The notes under the pieces were generated by a model, which worked only from the letters and a program-made list of their open reading frames with translations, was not told the DNA's origin and ran no database searches. Both the position numbers and the translations under genes were made by a program. A stretch of DNA of 48,691 bases from contig DGVM01000201.1 in assembly GCA_002395925.1 (NCBI GenBank), forward strand, positions 1,487-50,177, read 5' to 3'. Within the stretch, counting starts at the first letter, position 1, and each line of letters begins with the position of its first letter. Source of the stretch: Bacteroidales bacterium UBA4284. GTDB taxonomy: Bacteria; Bacteroidota; Bacteroidia; Bacteroidales; UBA932. Below, one piece after another: positions 1 to 8,253 of the stretch.

Positions 1-1429
1 GGGCGTTGGCGTCCACACCGCCGGTAAGGACTTTGCCCGATGCCGGCTGCACCGTGTTGTAAGCGCGTGCGAGACGGGTTATGGAGTCGAGCAGGATGAC
101 TACGTCGTGTCCGCATTCTACCAGCCTGCGAGCCTTCTCCAATACCATGTTGGCAACTTTTACGTGATGCTCTGCCGGCTCGTCGAAGGTGGATGCCACC
201 ACCTCCGCCTTGACGCTGCGCTGCATGTCGGTAACTTCTTCGGGGCGTTCGTCTATGAGGAGGACGATTTCGTAAACCTCGGGATGGTTGTCTGCGATGG
301 CGTTGGCGATGCTCTTGAGCAGCATTGTCTTACCGGTCTTGGGCTGGGCCACTATAAGACCTCTCTGGCCCTTGCCTATGGGCGAGAACATATCTACGAT
401 ACGGCAGCTCGGATCGGTGGCGTGGCCATGGCCGAGCAGGTTGAACTTCTCGTCCGGGAAAAGGGGGGTGAGGAAGTCGAAAGGCACGCGGTCGCGGATG
501 AACTCCGGAGACCTGCCGTTTACGAACTTGATCTTGACGAGAGGGAAGTACTTGTCACCCTCGCGCGGGGGGCGGATTTCGCCGGTGACGGTGTCGCCGG
601 GCTTGAGGGCGTTGAACTTTATCTGTTGCTGAGAGACGTAGATGTCGTCGGGGGAGTTAAGGTAGTTGTAGTCTGAGGAACGGAGGAAACCGTAACCGTC
701 GGGCATGATCTCCAGGACTCCGGTAGCCTCTACCGTGCCTTCGTATTCGATGCGGGGCTTCTGGAGGCGCTGTTGCTGTTGCTGTTGCTGCTGGGGCTGA
801 TTTTTCTGCCCTTGCTGTCCCTGCTGGTTTTGCTGCCCCTGCTGCTGGGGTTTGCGCTGCTCCTGTCCGGGTTCCTGCTGCTTAGCTTCCGCTTTCTTGG
901 ACTCAGCTTCCTGAGGTTTGACGCTTTCTGCTGCACCCTCGGCCTGAGCCTTTTTCTTGCGGCCCCTCTTGGAGGGAGCGGCGGATTCCGCTTTAGGTTG
1001 TTCTGCCGGGGCAGGAGCGGGAGCGGGAGCCGGAGCCGGAGTCGGAGCCGGAGCGGCCGTGGTCTCGGCCTTGGCGTCATCCTGTTTGGCTTTTGCGGGG
1101 CGGCCCCTCTTTGTCTTGGGCTTAGGAGCCTCCGCTTCAGCAGGCGCTTCTGCTGCCGGTTCCTTGGTGGTTTCCTTGGTGGTCTGGACGGTGGTCCGGG
1201 CAGGGGTCTGCTCTTTCTTGGGCTCTTCAGACTTTTCCTTGCGGGGACGACCGCGACGAGGCTTTTCCGGAATTGGCTTGAGTGACTCAGCCTTGGCCTC
1301 TGCATCCAGTACTGCGAATCCTATATCTTCTGATGATGTATGCTTGTTGAATTTTATATTTAGCTCTTTTGCCAATGCTTCGAGCTGTTCACGGCTCATG
1401 GCACTGAGCTCTGCGAGTTTGTGTGACAT
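1..1429 (-). CDS. rho: Transcription termination factor Rho, 5' part (C-terminus outside window)
   Basis: Rho is the hexameric RNA-dependent ATPase that terminates transcription. The window holds about 476 codons. Residues 1-40 form a Rho N-terminal-type helical region. Residues about 45-225 are a low-complexity insertion with basic RGRP-like patches (RRGRPRK near 58, KRGRPAK near 108, KRGRKKK near 154), an Ala-Pro repeat (about 124-142) and Gln-rich runs including eight consecutive Gln. The RNA-binding cold-shock-like domain follows ([20 protein letters not shown]). Walker A is [12 protein letters not shown] (about 358-369), Walker B-like [10 protein letters not shown] (about 444-453), and the frame leaves the window in the Q-loop region [13 protein letters not shown]. 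The ATG is preceded by a good promoter. Such long insertions are typical of Bacteroidales Rho. Function is very secure; the role of the insertion is not visible in sequence. Confidence 0.97.
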   Translation of the reverse strand, partial: MSHKLAELSAMSREQLEALAKELNIKFNKHTSSEDIGFAVLDAEAKAESLKPIPEKPRRGRPRKEKSEEPKKEQTPARTTVQTTKETTKEPAAEAPAEAEAPKPKTKRGRPAKAKQDDAKAETTAAPAPTPAPAPAPAPAPAEQPKAESAAPSKRGRKKKAQAEGAAESVKPQEAESKKAEAKQQEPGQEQRKPQQQGQQNQQGQQGQKNQPQQQQQQQQRLQKPRIEYEGTVEATGVLEIMPDGYGFLRSSDYNYLNSPDDIYVSQQQIKFNALKPGDTVTGEIRPPREGDKYFPLVKIKFVNGRSPEFIRDRVPFDFLTPLFPDEKFNLLGHGHATDPSCRIVDMFSPIGKGQRGLIVAQPKTGKTMLLKSIANAIADNHPEVYEIVLLIDERPEEVTDMQRSVKAEVVASTFDEPAEHHVKVANMVLEKARRLVECGHDVVILLDSITRLARAYNTVQPASGKVLTGGVDANA

Positions 1430-1457
1430 ATATAAAGGGGAACTAATGTTGAACATG

Positions 1458-1465
1458 CAAATATA
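1458..1465 (-). promoter_or_regulatory. -7 promoter element of rho (TATATTTG)
   Basis: On the minus strand the octamer TATATTTG matches the Bacteroidota -7 consensus TAnnTTTG exactly. It lies 28 nt upstream of the rho ATG, so a leader of about 20 nt is expected. Confidence 0.6.
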
Positions 1466-1477
1466 AGAATTATTTCT

Positions 1478-1485
1478 TAATTTCG
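1478..1485 (+). promoter_or_regulatory. Candidate -7 element of the PHP gene (TAATTTCG)
   Basis: TAATTTCG has one mismatch to TAnnTTTG and ends only 4 nt before the ATG at 1490, so the transcript would start at or next to the start codon. It sits back-to-back with the rho promoter. Confidence 0.4.
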
Positions 1486-1489
1486 CACT

Positions 1490-2728
1490 ATGAAACGATT
1501 ATTGGTCATACTGGCCCGGATGATGGGCGCAATCCTGCTCCTTGCCGCTATTATTATAACGGTATTCTCGGTGTCTCCCATTTACACTTTCAGCTCTCCG
1601 CAGCCGTTCTCGGGCCCCGACATCTATAATCCGTACCAGGGCATCAGCGGTTCCTGGAAGCGTGCTAGCTTCCATACCCATACCAAGGTGGACAACATTC
1701 TCAACGAGTGTCCGGAGTATCCCGATGTAGTCTATGACGACTACAGGAAGCTGGGATACGACATCGTCACCTTCTCCAACCACAACCTCATCACTCCGCA
1801 CCCCACCGACAGTACCCTGCAGGTGGACGTTTACGAACACGGATACAGCATCGCCAAATTCCACAAACTGGTGTTCAATCCTGCCCGACTTCACCTTTTC
1901 GACCATATACTCCCGATATTCGCTTCCCAGAAACAGTGGCAGTACGATTACCTCGGGAAAGATGCCGACTTTGTGATGATGAATCATCCCGACCGCACTC
2001 TGTTTACCACTCCGCGCACCTTGCGCCTTCTCACTGGATACAGGTTCATAGAAGGGGAGTGCGGATACGACTCCGGGCTTATCCATTGGGATGAGGGCCT
2101 GAGCGCAGGCCATTACTCCTACAATCTTCTGAGCGACGACTGCCACGATACCCGCAATCACCGCAAGGTGGCGCGCCGCTGCTCCTGGGTTGACACTCCT
2201 TCGGCCCGCTACGAAGATATCGCCCCAGCCCTTGCCGCCGGCCGCTTCTATTCCATGCGCATTCCCGATTTCGGCGACGGTGACTGGGATGTCAAATACC
2301 GCGAGAACGCCTCTCTGCCTTTCATTAAAGATATTGGCGTCCAGGGAGATACAGTATATATGAGCCTTTCCGCTCCCGCCCGCATAGAAGCCCGCGGACA
2401 GGATCACGCGCTCCTGAAGGAAACTACAGGTGAACAGATTCGTTATGTCCTTGGTGCCGACGAACCTTACGTGCGTCTGAGCGCCTTCTTCGAGAATGGG
2501 GTGGTCATTTATTCAAATGCCTTCGCCCGCTTCAACTCCAGGATTACCGATACTCCTTACGTCGTAAGCCCTCACAAGGTGAACATCCTGCTTACGATTC
2601 TATTCAACCTCGCCCTGCTGCTCCTGCTTATCTTGGAGACCGTCCTGCTCAAGAGAGTGCTTACGCACAAAAAAAAGAAAACCAGACCTACCGTAGAGCA
2701 GCTCCGCTTCCGGGGCATCGTGCCTTAG
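1490..2728 (+). CDS. Membrane-anchored PHP-domain metallohydrolase
   Basis: 412 aa. A hydrophobic N-terminal helix (about 5-28) is followed by a PHP-type domain: His62/His64 in FHTHTKVD, His98 in SNHN, His166 in MMNHPD and DDCHD near 216-220 are the expected metal ligands of polymerase-and-histidinol-phosphatase-like phosphoesterases. A second hydrophobic helix near the C-terminus (about 365-388) precedes a Lys-rich tail (KKKKTR), so the catalytic domain is probably periplasmic between two anchors. The substrate is unknown; family members act on phosphoesters and some on phosphotyrosine. The last 129 nt overlap, antisense, the 3' end of the convergent GT-C gene, which encodes its extreme C-terminus there. 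Confidence 0.75.
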   Translation: MKRLLVILARMMGAILLLAAIIITVFSVSPIYTFSSPQPFSGPDIYNPYQGISGSWKRASFHTHTKVDNILNECPEYPDVVYDDYRKLGYDIVTFSNHNLITPHPTDSTLQVDVYEHGYSIAKFHKLVFNPARLHLFDHILPIFASQKQWQYDYLGKDADFVMMNHPDRTLFTTPRTLRLLTGYRFIEGECGYDSGLIHWDEGLSAGHYSYNLLSDDCHDTRNHRKVARRCSWVDTPSARYEDIAPALAAGRFYSMRIPDFGDGDWDVKYRENASLPFIKDIGVQGDTVYMSLSAPARIEARGQDHALLKETTGEQIRYVLGADEPYVRLSAFFENGVVIYSNAFARFNSRITDTPYVVSPHKVNILLTILFNLALLLLLILETVLLKRVLTHKKKKTRPTVEQLRFRGIVP

Positions 2729-4297
2729 CCTTTCAGCGTTTCCGGGTTCGTCCTTCAGCACAAAGTAACATGGCTTGTCGATGATCCCTCGGCACAGCCA
2801 GTCAAAGTCGTCGCAGCTGTTAGCGGGCTGCCGCATCGTATAGAAATACTGCGCATAGCTTTTGAAGTATGCGGGCTGCACATAGCAGTCTTCACCCTGC
2901 CTGTCTATATAGAAATCGACGGCAGAAGCCTGGCTGTACTTTTCTACCTCGGGTACAGCGCATATTATGGCTGTGAGGGAGAAAACCCAGATGCCTGCGG
3001 CGAGGATTGCGAGGGCTATCGTCCTGTGCGAACGACGGAAGACGATGCAGAATCCGATGACGGCGGCGATCAGTACCAGGCCTACGAAGGGCTCGAAACC
3101 ATTCCAAGAAGAGCTCGCCTGCATGCAGCTTACGGCAAAGGGATCCTGTACGTACGGAATTATCTTGTCCTTGAAAGAATCGAAGAGGGTGAGTCCTGTA
3201 AGCACAAGCCCATATATGCAAGCCATCGCAATAAGCAGGATTCTCTGGTACCGGCGCAGCTGCAGCCGTCCGTCCATCATCCGGGATACCGCCCATGCGG
3301 CGAAAAAGCTTATCGGGAAGTAACAGAACGACGAATAGTGGACGATCTTGGTCTTGACGATGCTGAACAGGATCAGCACCACCCAGAAAGCTACGCTCAT
3401 CCACATTGCGAGAGCGGCCGTACGGGCTTTTTCTTCTTTACGGATGCTGCCCGGCCGAAGTGACGGAAGCGCAAAGATGGAGGCGGGGAATACGCCGGCA
3501 AACAGTATGATGAAGTGATACAGGGGGAAACCTCCGTGACCGGCGTCCTTTGTCTGGAACAGGCGTATCTGATATTCTATGAAATCCGCGATGACGTCGG
3601 AATGCCCCGTGAGCGCGAGTGCGATGAACCAGGAACCTCCGGCCAGAGCAAACACAGCAAAGAAAACAGCGACGTCCTTCCACCGGAAAGAAAAGCGGAA
3701 TCGCTTGACAATCAGCCACACGGCGACGGTAAGGCAGAATATGAGAAAGCCTACGGGTCCCTTTGTCATGACGGCAAGGCCGTTGAAGACGCCGCTCAAT
3801 GCTGCATGCCTCATGCGGAGGCCTTCCGCTGATGGGTCGCAATAGCGCGAAAAGAAGTAAATGCCGAGGAAGATGAACAGGTTGAACCAGGGGTCGATGA
3901 TTCCCGACTTGAAGTAGAAGAACGGGAGGAAGGAGATGGAGTACATCAGCGCCCACAGGAGTCCGAAACGCTCGTCTTCGGTCTTGCGGCCGATGCCGTA
4001 AAGCACCAGCAGGGTTATGATACCGGCGACGGCGTTGGGGAAGCGCGCCCCGAACTCATTGATGCCGAAGACCTTCATGCTGAGAGCCTGCATCCAGATG
4101 AAGAGGGGAGGCTTTTCCCAGAAGGAGCGGAAGTTTATCTGTACGTTGAACCAGTCGCCGGTCACCAGCATTTCCCGGGCGGATTCTGCAAAGTTGATTT
4201 CGTCCCAGTCGAACAGGCGCACACCTCCAATCCCGGGCAGGAAAAGAAGTGCCCCGACGAGGGCTATGGCGCAGCAGATGAGTGCCTGACGTTTCAT
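2600..4297 (-). CDS. ArnT-like GT-C glycosyltransferase (GT83/PMT family)
   Basis: 565 aa integral membrane protein with about 10-12 hydrophobic helices. Near the N-terminus it has the GT-C signature: LFDWDEINFAESAREM with the catalytic-type Asp-Glu pair in the first periplasmic loop, followed by FWEKPPLFIWM, as in ArnT (aminoarabinose transfer from undecaprenyl phosphate to lipid A) and related mannosyltransferases. It should use a polyprenyl-phosphate sugar on the periplasmic side. The donor would come from the upstream GT2 and be presented through GtrA; all three genes overlap by 4 nt or less. The acceptor is unknown; co-transcription with lptD hints at lipid A or LPS core. The C-terminal tail after FFVRKH is low in complexity (Gln/Glu-rich) and is the part encoded opposite the PHP gene. 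Confidence 0.85.
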   Translation of the reverse strand: MKRQALICCAIALVGALLFLPGIGGVRLFDWDEINFAESAREMLVTGDWFNVQINFRSFWEKPPLFIWMQALSMKVFGINEFGARFPNAVAGIITLLVLYGIGRKTEDERFGLLWALMYSISFLPFFYFKSGIIDPWFNLFIFLGIYFFSRYCDPSAEGLRMRHAALSGVFNGLAVMTKGPVGFLIFCLTVAVWLIVKRFRFSFRWKDVAVFFAVFALAGGSWFIALALTGHSDVIADFIEYQIRLFQTKDAGHGGFPLYHFIILFAGVFPASIFALPSLRPGSIRKEEKARTAALAMWMSVAFWVVLILFSIVKTKIVHYSSFCYFPISFFAAWAVSRMMDGRLQLRRYQRILLIAMACIYGLVLTGLTLFDSFKDKIIPYVQDPFAVSCMQASSSWNGFEPFVGLVLIAAVIGFCIVFRRSHRTIALAILAAGIWVFSLTAIICAVPEVEKYSQASAVDFYIDRQGEDCYVQPAYFKSYAQYFYTMRQPANSCDDFDWLCRGIIDKPCYFVLKDEPGNAERLRHDAPEAELLYGRSGFLFFVRKHSLEQDGLQDKQEQQGEVE

Positions 4298-4722
4298 TTA
4301 CGGAAGAGGATAAGCTTCTTTGCGCTGAAGTTCCATATGAAGACCAGCATGCTGGCAATCAGCTTGGCAAGAAGGTAGAACATGTCGAGTTTGTGCGCGA
4401 ACAGCCACATCAGCAGTTCCGTAAGACCGAGCCCGACTAAGCCTATTGCGAAGAAAATCAAGAATTCAGCGGTTTTGCTGTTGATGCGGCGGGTGTCGAA
4501 AACCCAATGCGTGCTGAGGGTGTAAGTGACCAGCAGGCCGGAAACGAACGCAATGGCGGTCCACAGTAGCAGCAGGTCTTCTCCGAGCAGCTCCGTCAGC
4601 AGGGTAAGGACGAGAAAATCGACCACGGTGGCACTGAATCCGGATATTCCGTACCTCATGAGCTGCACCCAGACATTGCCTGTGTGCTCCTTGAAAAGGG
4701 AAAGAAACTTCCTGGTGCTCAT
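4294..4722 (-). CDS. GtrA-family membrane protein
   Basis: 142 aa with four predicted membrane helices. The family pattern is clear: VQLMRYGISGFSATVVDFLVL at about 19-39, LVTYTLSTHWVFD in the middle and FIWNFSAKKLILFRK at the C-terminus. GtrA proteins are thought to flip polyprenyl-phosphate-linked sugars across the inner membrane for use by a periplasmic transferase. The gene overlaps both neighbours by 4 nt (4294-4297 with the GT-C gene, 4719-4722 with the GT2 gene), indicating translational coupling in a GtrB-GtrA-transferase cassette. Confidence 0.9.
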   Translation of the reverse strand: MSTRKFLSLFKEHTGNVWVQLMRYGISGFSATVVDFLVLTLLTELLGEDLLLLWTAIAFVSGLLVTYTLSTHWVFDTRRINSKTAEFLIFFAIGLVGLGLTELLMWLFAHKLDMFYLLAKLIASMLVFIWNFSAKKLILFRK

Positions 4723-5465
4723 CTTTTCGGGAACAGCTTGGAGTTAAGGATATGCCACTTGCAAAGACGGTAGGTAAGGGCGACTCTGAGGACGCCCAAT
4801 CCATAGACGGTACTCCTCGAAAGGTTTATCGAAGATGCCTCGGGGAAGTATTTGGTAGGACAGGTGACCTCGCCGATGCGATAGCCGTTCCAGAAAACCT
4901 GGGCCGCCATTTCGTTGTCGAAAATAAAGTCGTCGGAGCATTTGTCGAAGTCCACGCTCCTCAGCACTTCGGCGCTGAAGGCACGGTAGCCGGTGTGGTA
5001 CTCCGAAAGTTTCTCGCCCAAAAGTATGTTTTCGGTAAAAGTAAGGAACCGGTTGGATACATATTTGACAAGCGGCATGCCGCCCTTTAATGCACCTCCG
5101 CCGAGGATGCGGGATGCAAATACCACCGGATAGACTCCGTTAGCGATTATGTACGCCATGGACTCGATGAGCCGGGGAGTGTACTGGTAGTCGGGGTGCA
5201 GCATTATCACTATGTCGGCACCCAGTTCGAGCGCCCGTTTGTAGCAGGTTTTCTGGTTGCCGCCGTAGCCCTTGTTGCTGGAATGGACCAGGATCTCCTT
5301 GATACCCAGCTCGCGGGCTTTGGCCACCGTGCCGTCGCGGCTGCAGTCGTCGGTAAGTATTATTTCGTCCACGACATCCGAGGGCACCTCGGCATAGGTC
5401 TGCTCGAGTGTCTTTTCCGCGTTGTAGGCGGGCATGACGACGACTATTTTCTTACCGTGTATCAT
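4719..5465 (-). CDS. GT2 glycosyltransferase (GtrB/Dpm1-like polyprenyl-phosphate sugar synthase)
   Basis: 248 aa GT-A fold enzyme. VVVMPAYNAEKTLEQTY opens the nucleotide-binding region, DDCSRDGT is the first acidic motif, and MLHPDYQY is the DXD-like metal site. It resembles the dolichyl/undecaprenyl-phosphate glucose or mannose synthase branch of GT2 but lacks the C-terminal helix pair of GtrB; the membrane functions sit in the separate GtrA protein downstream. Predicted reaction: sugar from a nucleotide-sugar to polyprenyl phosphate at the cytoplasmic face. The ATG shares one nucleotide with the lptD stop (TGATG), so translation is probably coupled. The sugar cannot be read from sequence. 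Confidence 0.87.
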   Translation of the reverse strand: MIHGKKIVVVMPAYNAEKTLEQTYAEVPSDVVDEIILTDDCSRDGTVAKARELGIKEILVHSSNKGYGGNQKTCYKRALELGADIVIMLHPDYQYTPRLIESMAYIIANGVYPVVFASRILGGGALKGGMPLVKYVSNRFLTFTENILLGEKLSEYHTGYRAFSAEVLRSVDFDKCSDDFIFDNEMAAQVFWNGYRIGEVTCPTKYFPEASSINLSRSTVYGLGVLRVALTYRLCKWHILNSKLFPKR

Positions 5466-8203
5466 CAGTTATCCCAGTAGCTGCTGCTCTTCTTGAGTTG
5501 GAGAATGTCTGCGAGCGCGGATGCATTGGCCGCTATACGGAACTGGTACGACGCCCATGTTCCGGTCGGCACCCAGGAAACCGATATGTTGAAGCAGTGC
5601 AGGTCGTACGAAAAGCTTACCTGCGTGGTGGTGAGCTTCATTGCCTGGATATCGAATCCGGTGCTGGCATTTATGCTAAGTCGCGGCGTAAGCTTGACGT
5701 TGCCGCTCGCCTGTAGAGTCTGGGTTATGCTGCTGGTGCTCTTGAGTGCGCCGTCTTCGGTGGTATAACGCATGGCGCAGCTGAATGAATAGCTGAGGTT
5801 GAGCGACCAGGGTACGTCGGGGTTGGTATAATACAGCCAGCCTCCGGGAATGTATTCTCCGGTGACCGGATGATAGAAATAGCGCTGGTAGTAGCTTGCG
5901 GCTCCGTTGACAGTGGAACCTACTCCTCGCCCGTTGGGGTCTTTGTTTCCGTCGTTGCCGTTGACTTTGCCGTCGCCGGAAATGGAGTACGAGGCGGATG
6001 CGGAAACGTTGTTCAGGCGCAGCAGGCCCTGTCCCTTGGTTATGGCGAACTTGGAAACCCTGCGGTTGTTCTCGATGGCATAGGGATCGAATCCGGCGCT
6101 GGCGCTTATGGAGACCTTCTCGAAGAGGGAAGTGGAGAGCGACAGGTTGATGTTGTTCATATTGAGCGAGTCGGCCAGGAAGTTGTAGCCGGTCGTTATG
6201 TTGAACTGGTCGATCAGCTTGACCTTCTTGGTGCCGGTGCCGGTAGTGTCGGCGAGGTCCCGGACCTTGGCTTCGAGGTTGTTGCCTATGGAGATGTTGG
6301 CGGTGGCGGAACGGCCCTTGCCGGGGGGAGCATTGAGACTTCCCTGATAGATGTTGTAGTCGTAGGTCTTCTGCTCTCCGTGTATGTCGGTGTAATTCAG
6401 GGTGCGGTAACCGTTGGCGTATGTTCCGAGTTCGGGGGAGAAGCTCATGGATATGGAAGGGGAGACCACGTGCCTTATGGACTGCAGCTTGCTGAACTGT
6501 CCGAACTGGTACATACCGTAGAGGCGTGTGGTCATGGCGACGGAACCGGAATAGCGCTGCGTGATGCCGAAAGTGTTGAACTGGGTGCTGGCCTGTTCTT
6601 CGACCTTGTCGGTCTCAGGGTTGTAGGCGTATTCCTTCTTGCGGAACTGCCAGCTTTGGGCGTAGCTTACGGACGGGTTGATATTTAGGTACTTGAATAA
6701 CTGGAAGTTGGGCAGGCCGATGCTGAAATTGTGATTCATGCCGTTCTGGAACTTGTCCAGGAAGCCCTCCTTGCCGAATTCGGATGCCTTGAAATTGATC
6801 TTGTTCTGCAGCGAAGTGTTGTATCCTATCGAGATTTTCTCGTAGAAGCGTTCCTTGCCTACGCGCACCTTGCGCTTGAAGGGATAGAACGTGCTGACGG
6901 ACAAGGTGACATTTGGCAGCGTGAACGAATACGAGGAATCCCTCGAACTCTGCGAATGCAGGGCGTTGACGCTCATGTTGACCTTGCCGTTCCAATTCTT
7001 GGCGTACGAGATGGAAGATGATATCTGGTTCTGCAGGGCCTCGTTTACGGAGCGGGAGTTGTATTTGTTGTTGCCCGGCGATGAGAAATTGACGGAAGCG
7101 CTGAAGGACGTCCCGGGGTGTGCCTTGGGATCCTGCGAATGCGACCACCTGATGGAAAAGTTATCGAATGCGTTGAATTCGGGGGTCTCTGGCTCGCCGG
7201 TCTGGTCGTGGGAATAAGTGAATCCGAAGCTGCCGTTGAACTTGTACTTTACCATGTAGCGGGAATTGACGTTGACCGCCCAGGAGCCGAGGGTGTAGTA
7301 ATCTCCTGTCAGGGAGAGGTCCAGATAGTCGCCGAAGACGAAGTACATACCGGCGTCGCGCATGTAGAAGCCTCGGGCGTTTTCTTCTCCGAAGTTCGGC
7401 ATAAGGAGACCTGTCGCCCTTTCGGGGCGTTTGGGGATGAATCCGAAGGGGAGCCCCACGAATGGCAGCTTGACGTCTTCCACCACCAGATAGGCAGGTC
7501 CGAATACAGTTTTCTGGCTGGGCTTGGTCATTACTTTCGCCGCGGTCAGAGCCAGGTAGTAATGGGGATTGTCGAGCTCGCAGACGGTGTATTTGCCCTC
7601 GGTCATGTTGATGCTTTCGTCGGGCATCATCTTGACCTTGCCGCCATGCATCAGAGCGTTATCTTCGTTGGTGATGATGTTCTTGATGGACGATTTCTTG
7701 GTGTTGAAGTTGTACTTGACCTCGTCCATATTGTATGTCTTGCCCTTCTGCATCATGACCGGCCGGCCGATCCATTCGCCTGATACCGAATCATATACGC
7801 CTTTTGCAAAGACAGTCCCCGTGTTCATGTCGTACTGCATGAAGGCCGCCGTGAGCTTCATGTCCTGATATTCTACGGATACGTCGCCGTAGTAGTAGAT
7901 CATGCGTTTACCGTCTGTGAAAACCTCTACGATGGAGTCCTTGGCCTGGGAGAATGCCGGCATTTCCAGGGAACTCTTGCTCCGCAGGTCGGCGGAATCG
8001 CGGCGGCGTATTGAATCGGCAATATGAATGGAGTCCCGGCGCGCAAGGGCGGCGGAGTCGAGGATCTCGGTGCGGACGGTTCTGGGAACGGCGCTGTTGA
8101 ATATCCTGCCGGGCCCTCTCCGCCCCACAGTCTGGGCGTTGAGAACCGGAAAAGAAAGGAGCAACAGCAGCCCCAGACAAACCAATCGCTTAATCCTATT
8201 CAA
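5465..8203 (-). CDS. lptD: LPS assembly outer membrane protein LptD (TTG start proposed)
   Basis: 912 aa from the proposed TTG. LptD inserts LPS into the outer leaflet of the outer membrane. A signal peptide (NRIKRLVCLGLLLLLSFPVLNAQ) is followed by an OstA/LptA-like beta-jellyroll (VEVFTDGKRMIYYYGDVSVEYQDMKL through about residue 230) and a long C-terminal beta-barrel with the conserved LPFVGLPFGFIPKRPERATGLLMPNFG segment. An in-frame ATG at 8266 would add 21 residues before the signal peptide and run across the divergent promoter and the amidase start, so I prefer the TTG at 8203, which puts the signal peptide at the N-terminus. First gene of an operon with the GT2, GtrA and GT-C genes. Length is usual for Bacteroidota LptD. 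Confidence 0.92.
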   Translation of the reverse strand: MNRIKRLVCLGLLLLLSFPVLNAQTVGRRGPGRIFNSAVPRTVRTEILDSAALARRDSIHIADSIRRRDSADLRSKSSLEMPAFSQAKDSIVEVFTDGKRMIYYYGDVSVEYQDMKLTAAFMQYDMNTGTVFAKGVYDSVSGEWIGRPVMMQKGKTYNMDEVKYNFNTKKSSIKNIITNEDNALMHGGKVKMMPDESINMTEGKYTVCELDNPHYYLALTAAKVMTKPSQKTVFGPAYLVVEDVKLPFVGLPFGFIPKRPERATGLLMPNFGEENARGFYMRDAGMYFVFGDYLDLSLTGDYYTLGSWAVNVNSRYMVKYKFNGSFGFTYSHDQTGEPETPEFNAFDNFSIRWSHSQDPKAHPGTSFSASVNFSSPGNNKYNSRSVNEALQNQISSSISYAKNWNGKVNMSVNALHSQSSRDSSYSFTLPNVTLSVSTFYPFKRKVRVGKERFYEKISIGYNTSLQNKINFKASEFGKEGFLDKFQNGMNHNFSIGLPNFQLFKYLNINPSVSYAQSWQFRKKEYAYNPETDKVEEQASTQFNTFGITQRYSGSVAMTTRLYGMYQFGQFSKLQSIRHVVSPSISMSFSPELGTYANGYRTLNYTDIHGEQKTYDYNIYQGSLNAPPGKGRSATANISIGNNLEAKVRDLADTTGTGTKKVKLIDQFNITTGYNFLADSLNMNNINLSLSTSLFEKVSISASAGFDPYAIENNRRVSKFAITKGQGLLRLNNVSASASYSISGDGKVNGNDGNKDPNGRGVGSTVNGAASYYQRYFYHPVTGEYIPGGWLYYTNPDVPWSLNLSYSFSCAMRYTTEDGALKSTSSITQTLQASGNVKLTPRLSINASTGFDIQAMKLTTTQVSFSYDLHCFNISVSWVPTGTWASYQFRIAANASALADILQLKKSSSYWDN

Positions 8204-8220
8204 TTTGCCAAATTTTTTCT

Positions 8221-8228
8221 TAAATTTG
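8221..8228 (+). promoter_or_regulatory. -7 element of the amidase gene (TAAATTTG)
   Basis: Exact TAnnTTTG match, 25 nt before the TTG start at 8254. It lies left of the opposing lptD element (8236-8243), so the two polymerases face each other over a 7-nt gap. Confidence 0.6.
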
Positions 8229-8235
8229 CAATCGA

Positions 8236-8243
8236 CAAAATTA
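8236..8243 (-). promoter_or_regulatory. -7 element of lptD (TAATTTTG)
   Basis: Exact TAnnTTTG match on the minus strand, 32 nt upstream of the proposed lptD TTG. The predicted start site near 8229-8230 abuts the amidase -7 box. Confidence 0.6.
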
Positions 8244-8253
8244 ACACTATTTT

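Noticed and set aside
730..1305. Arg/Pro-rich minus-strand open frame of 191 codons
   Set aside because: It is the shadow of the repetitive rho insertion in another frame; the rho frame is continuous through it.
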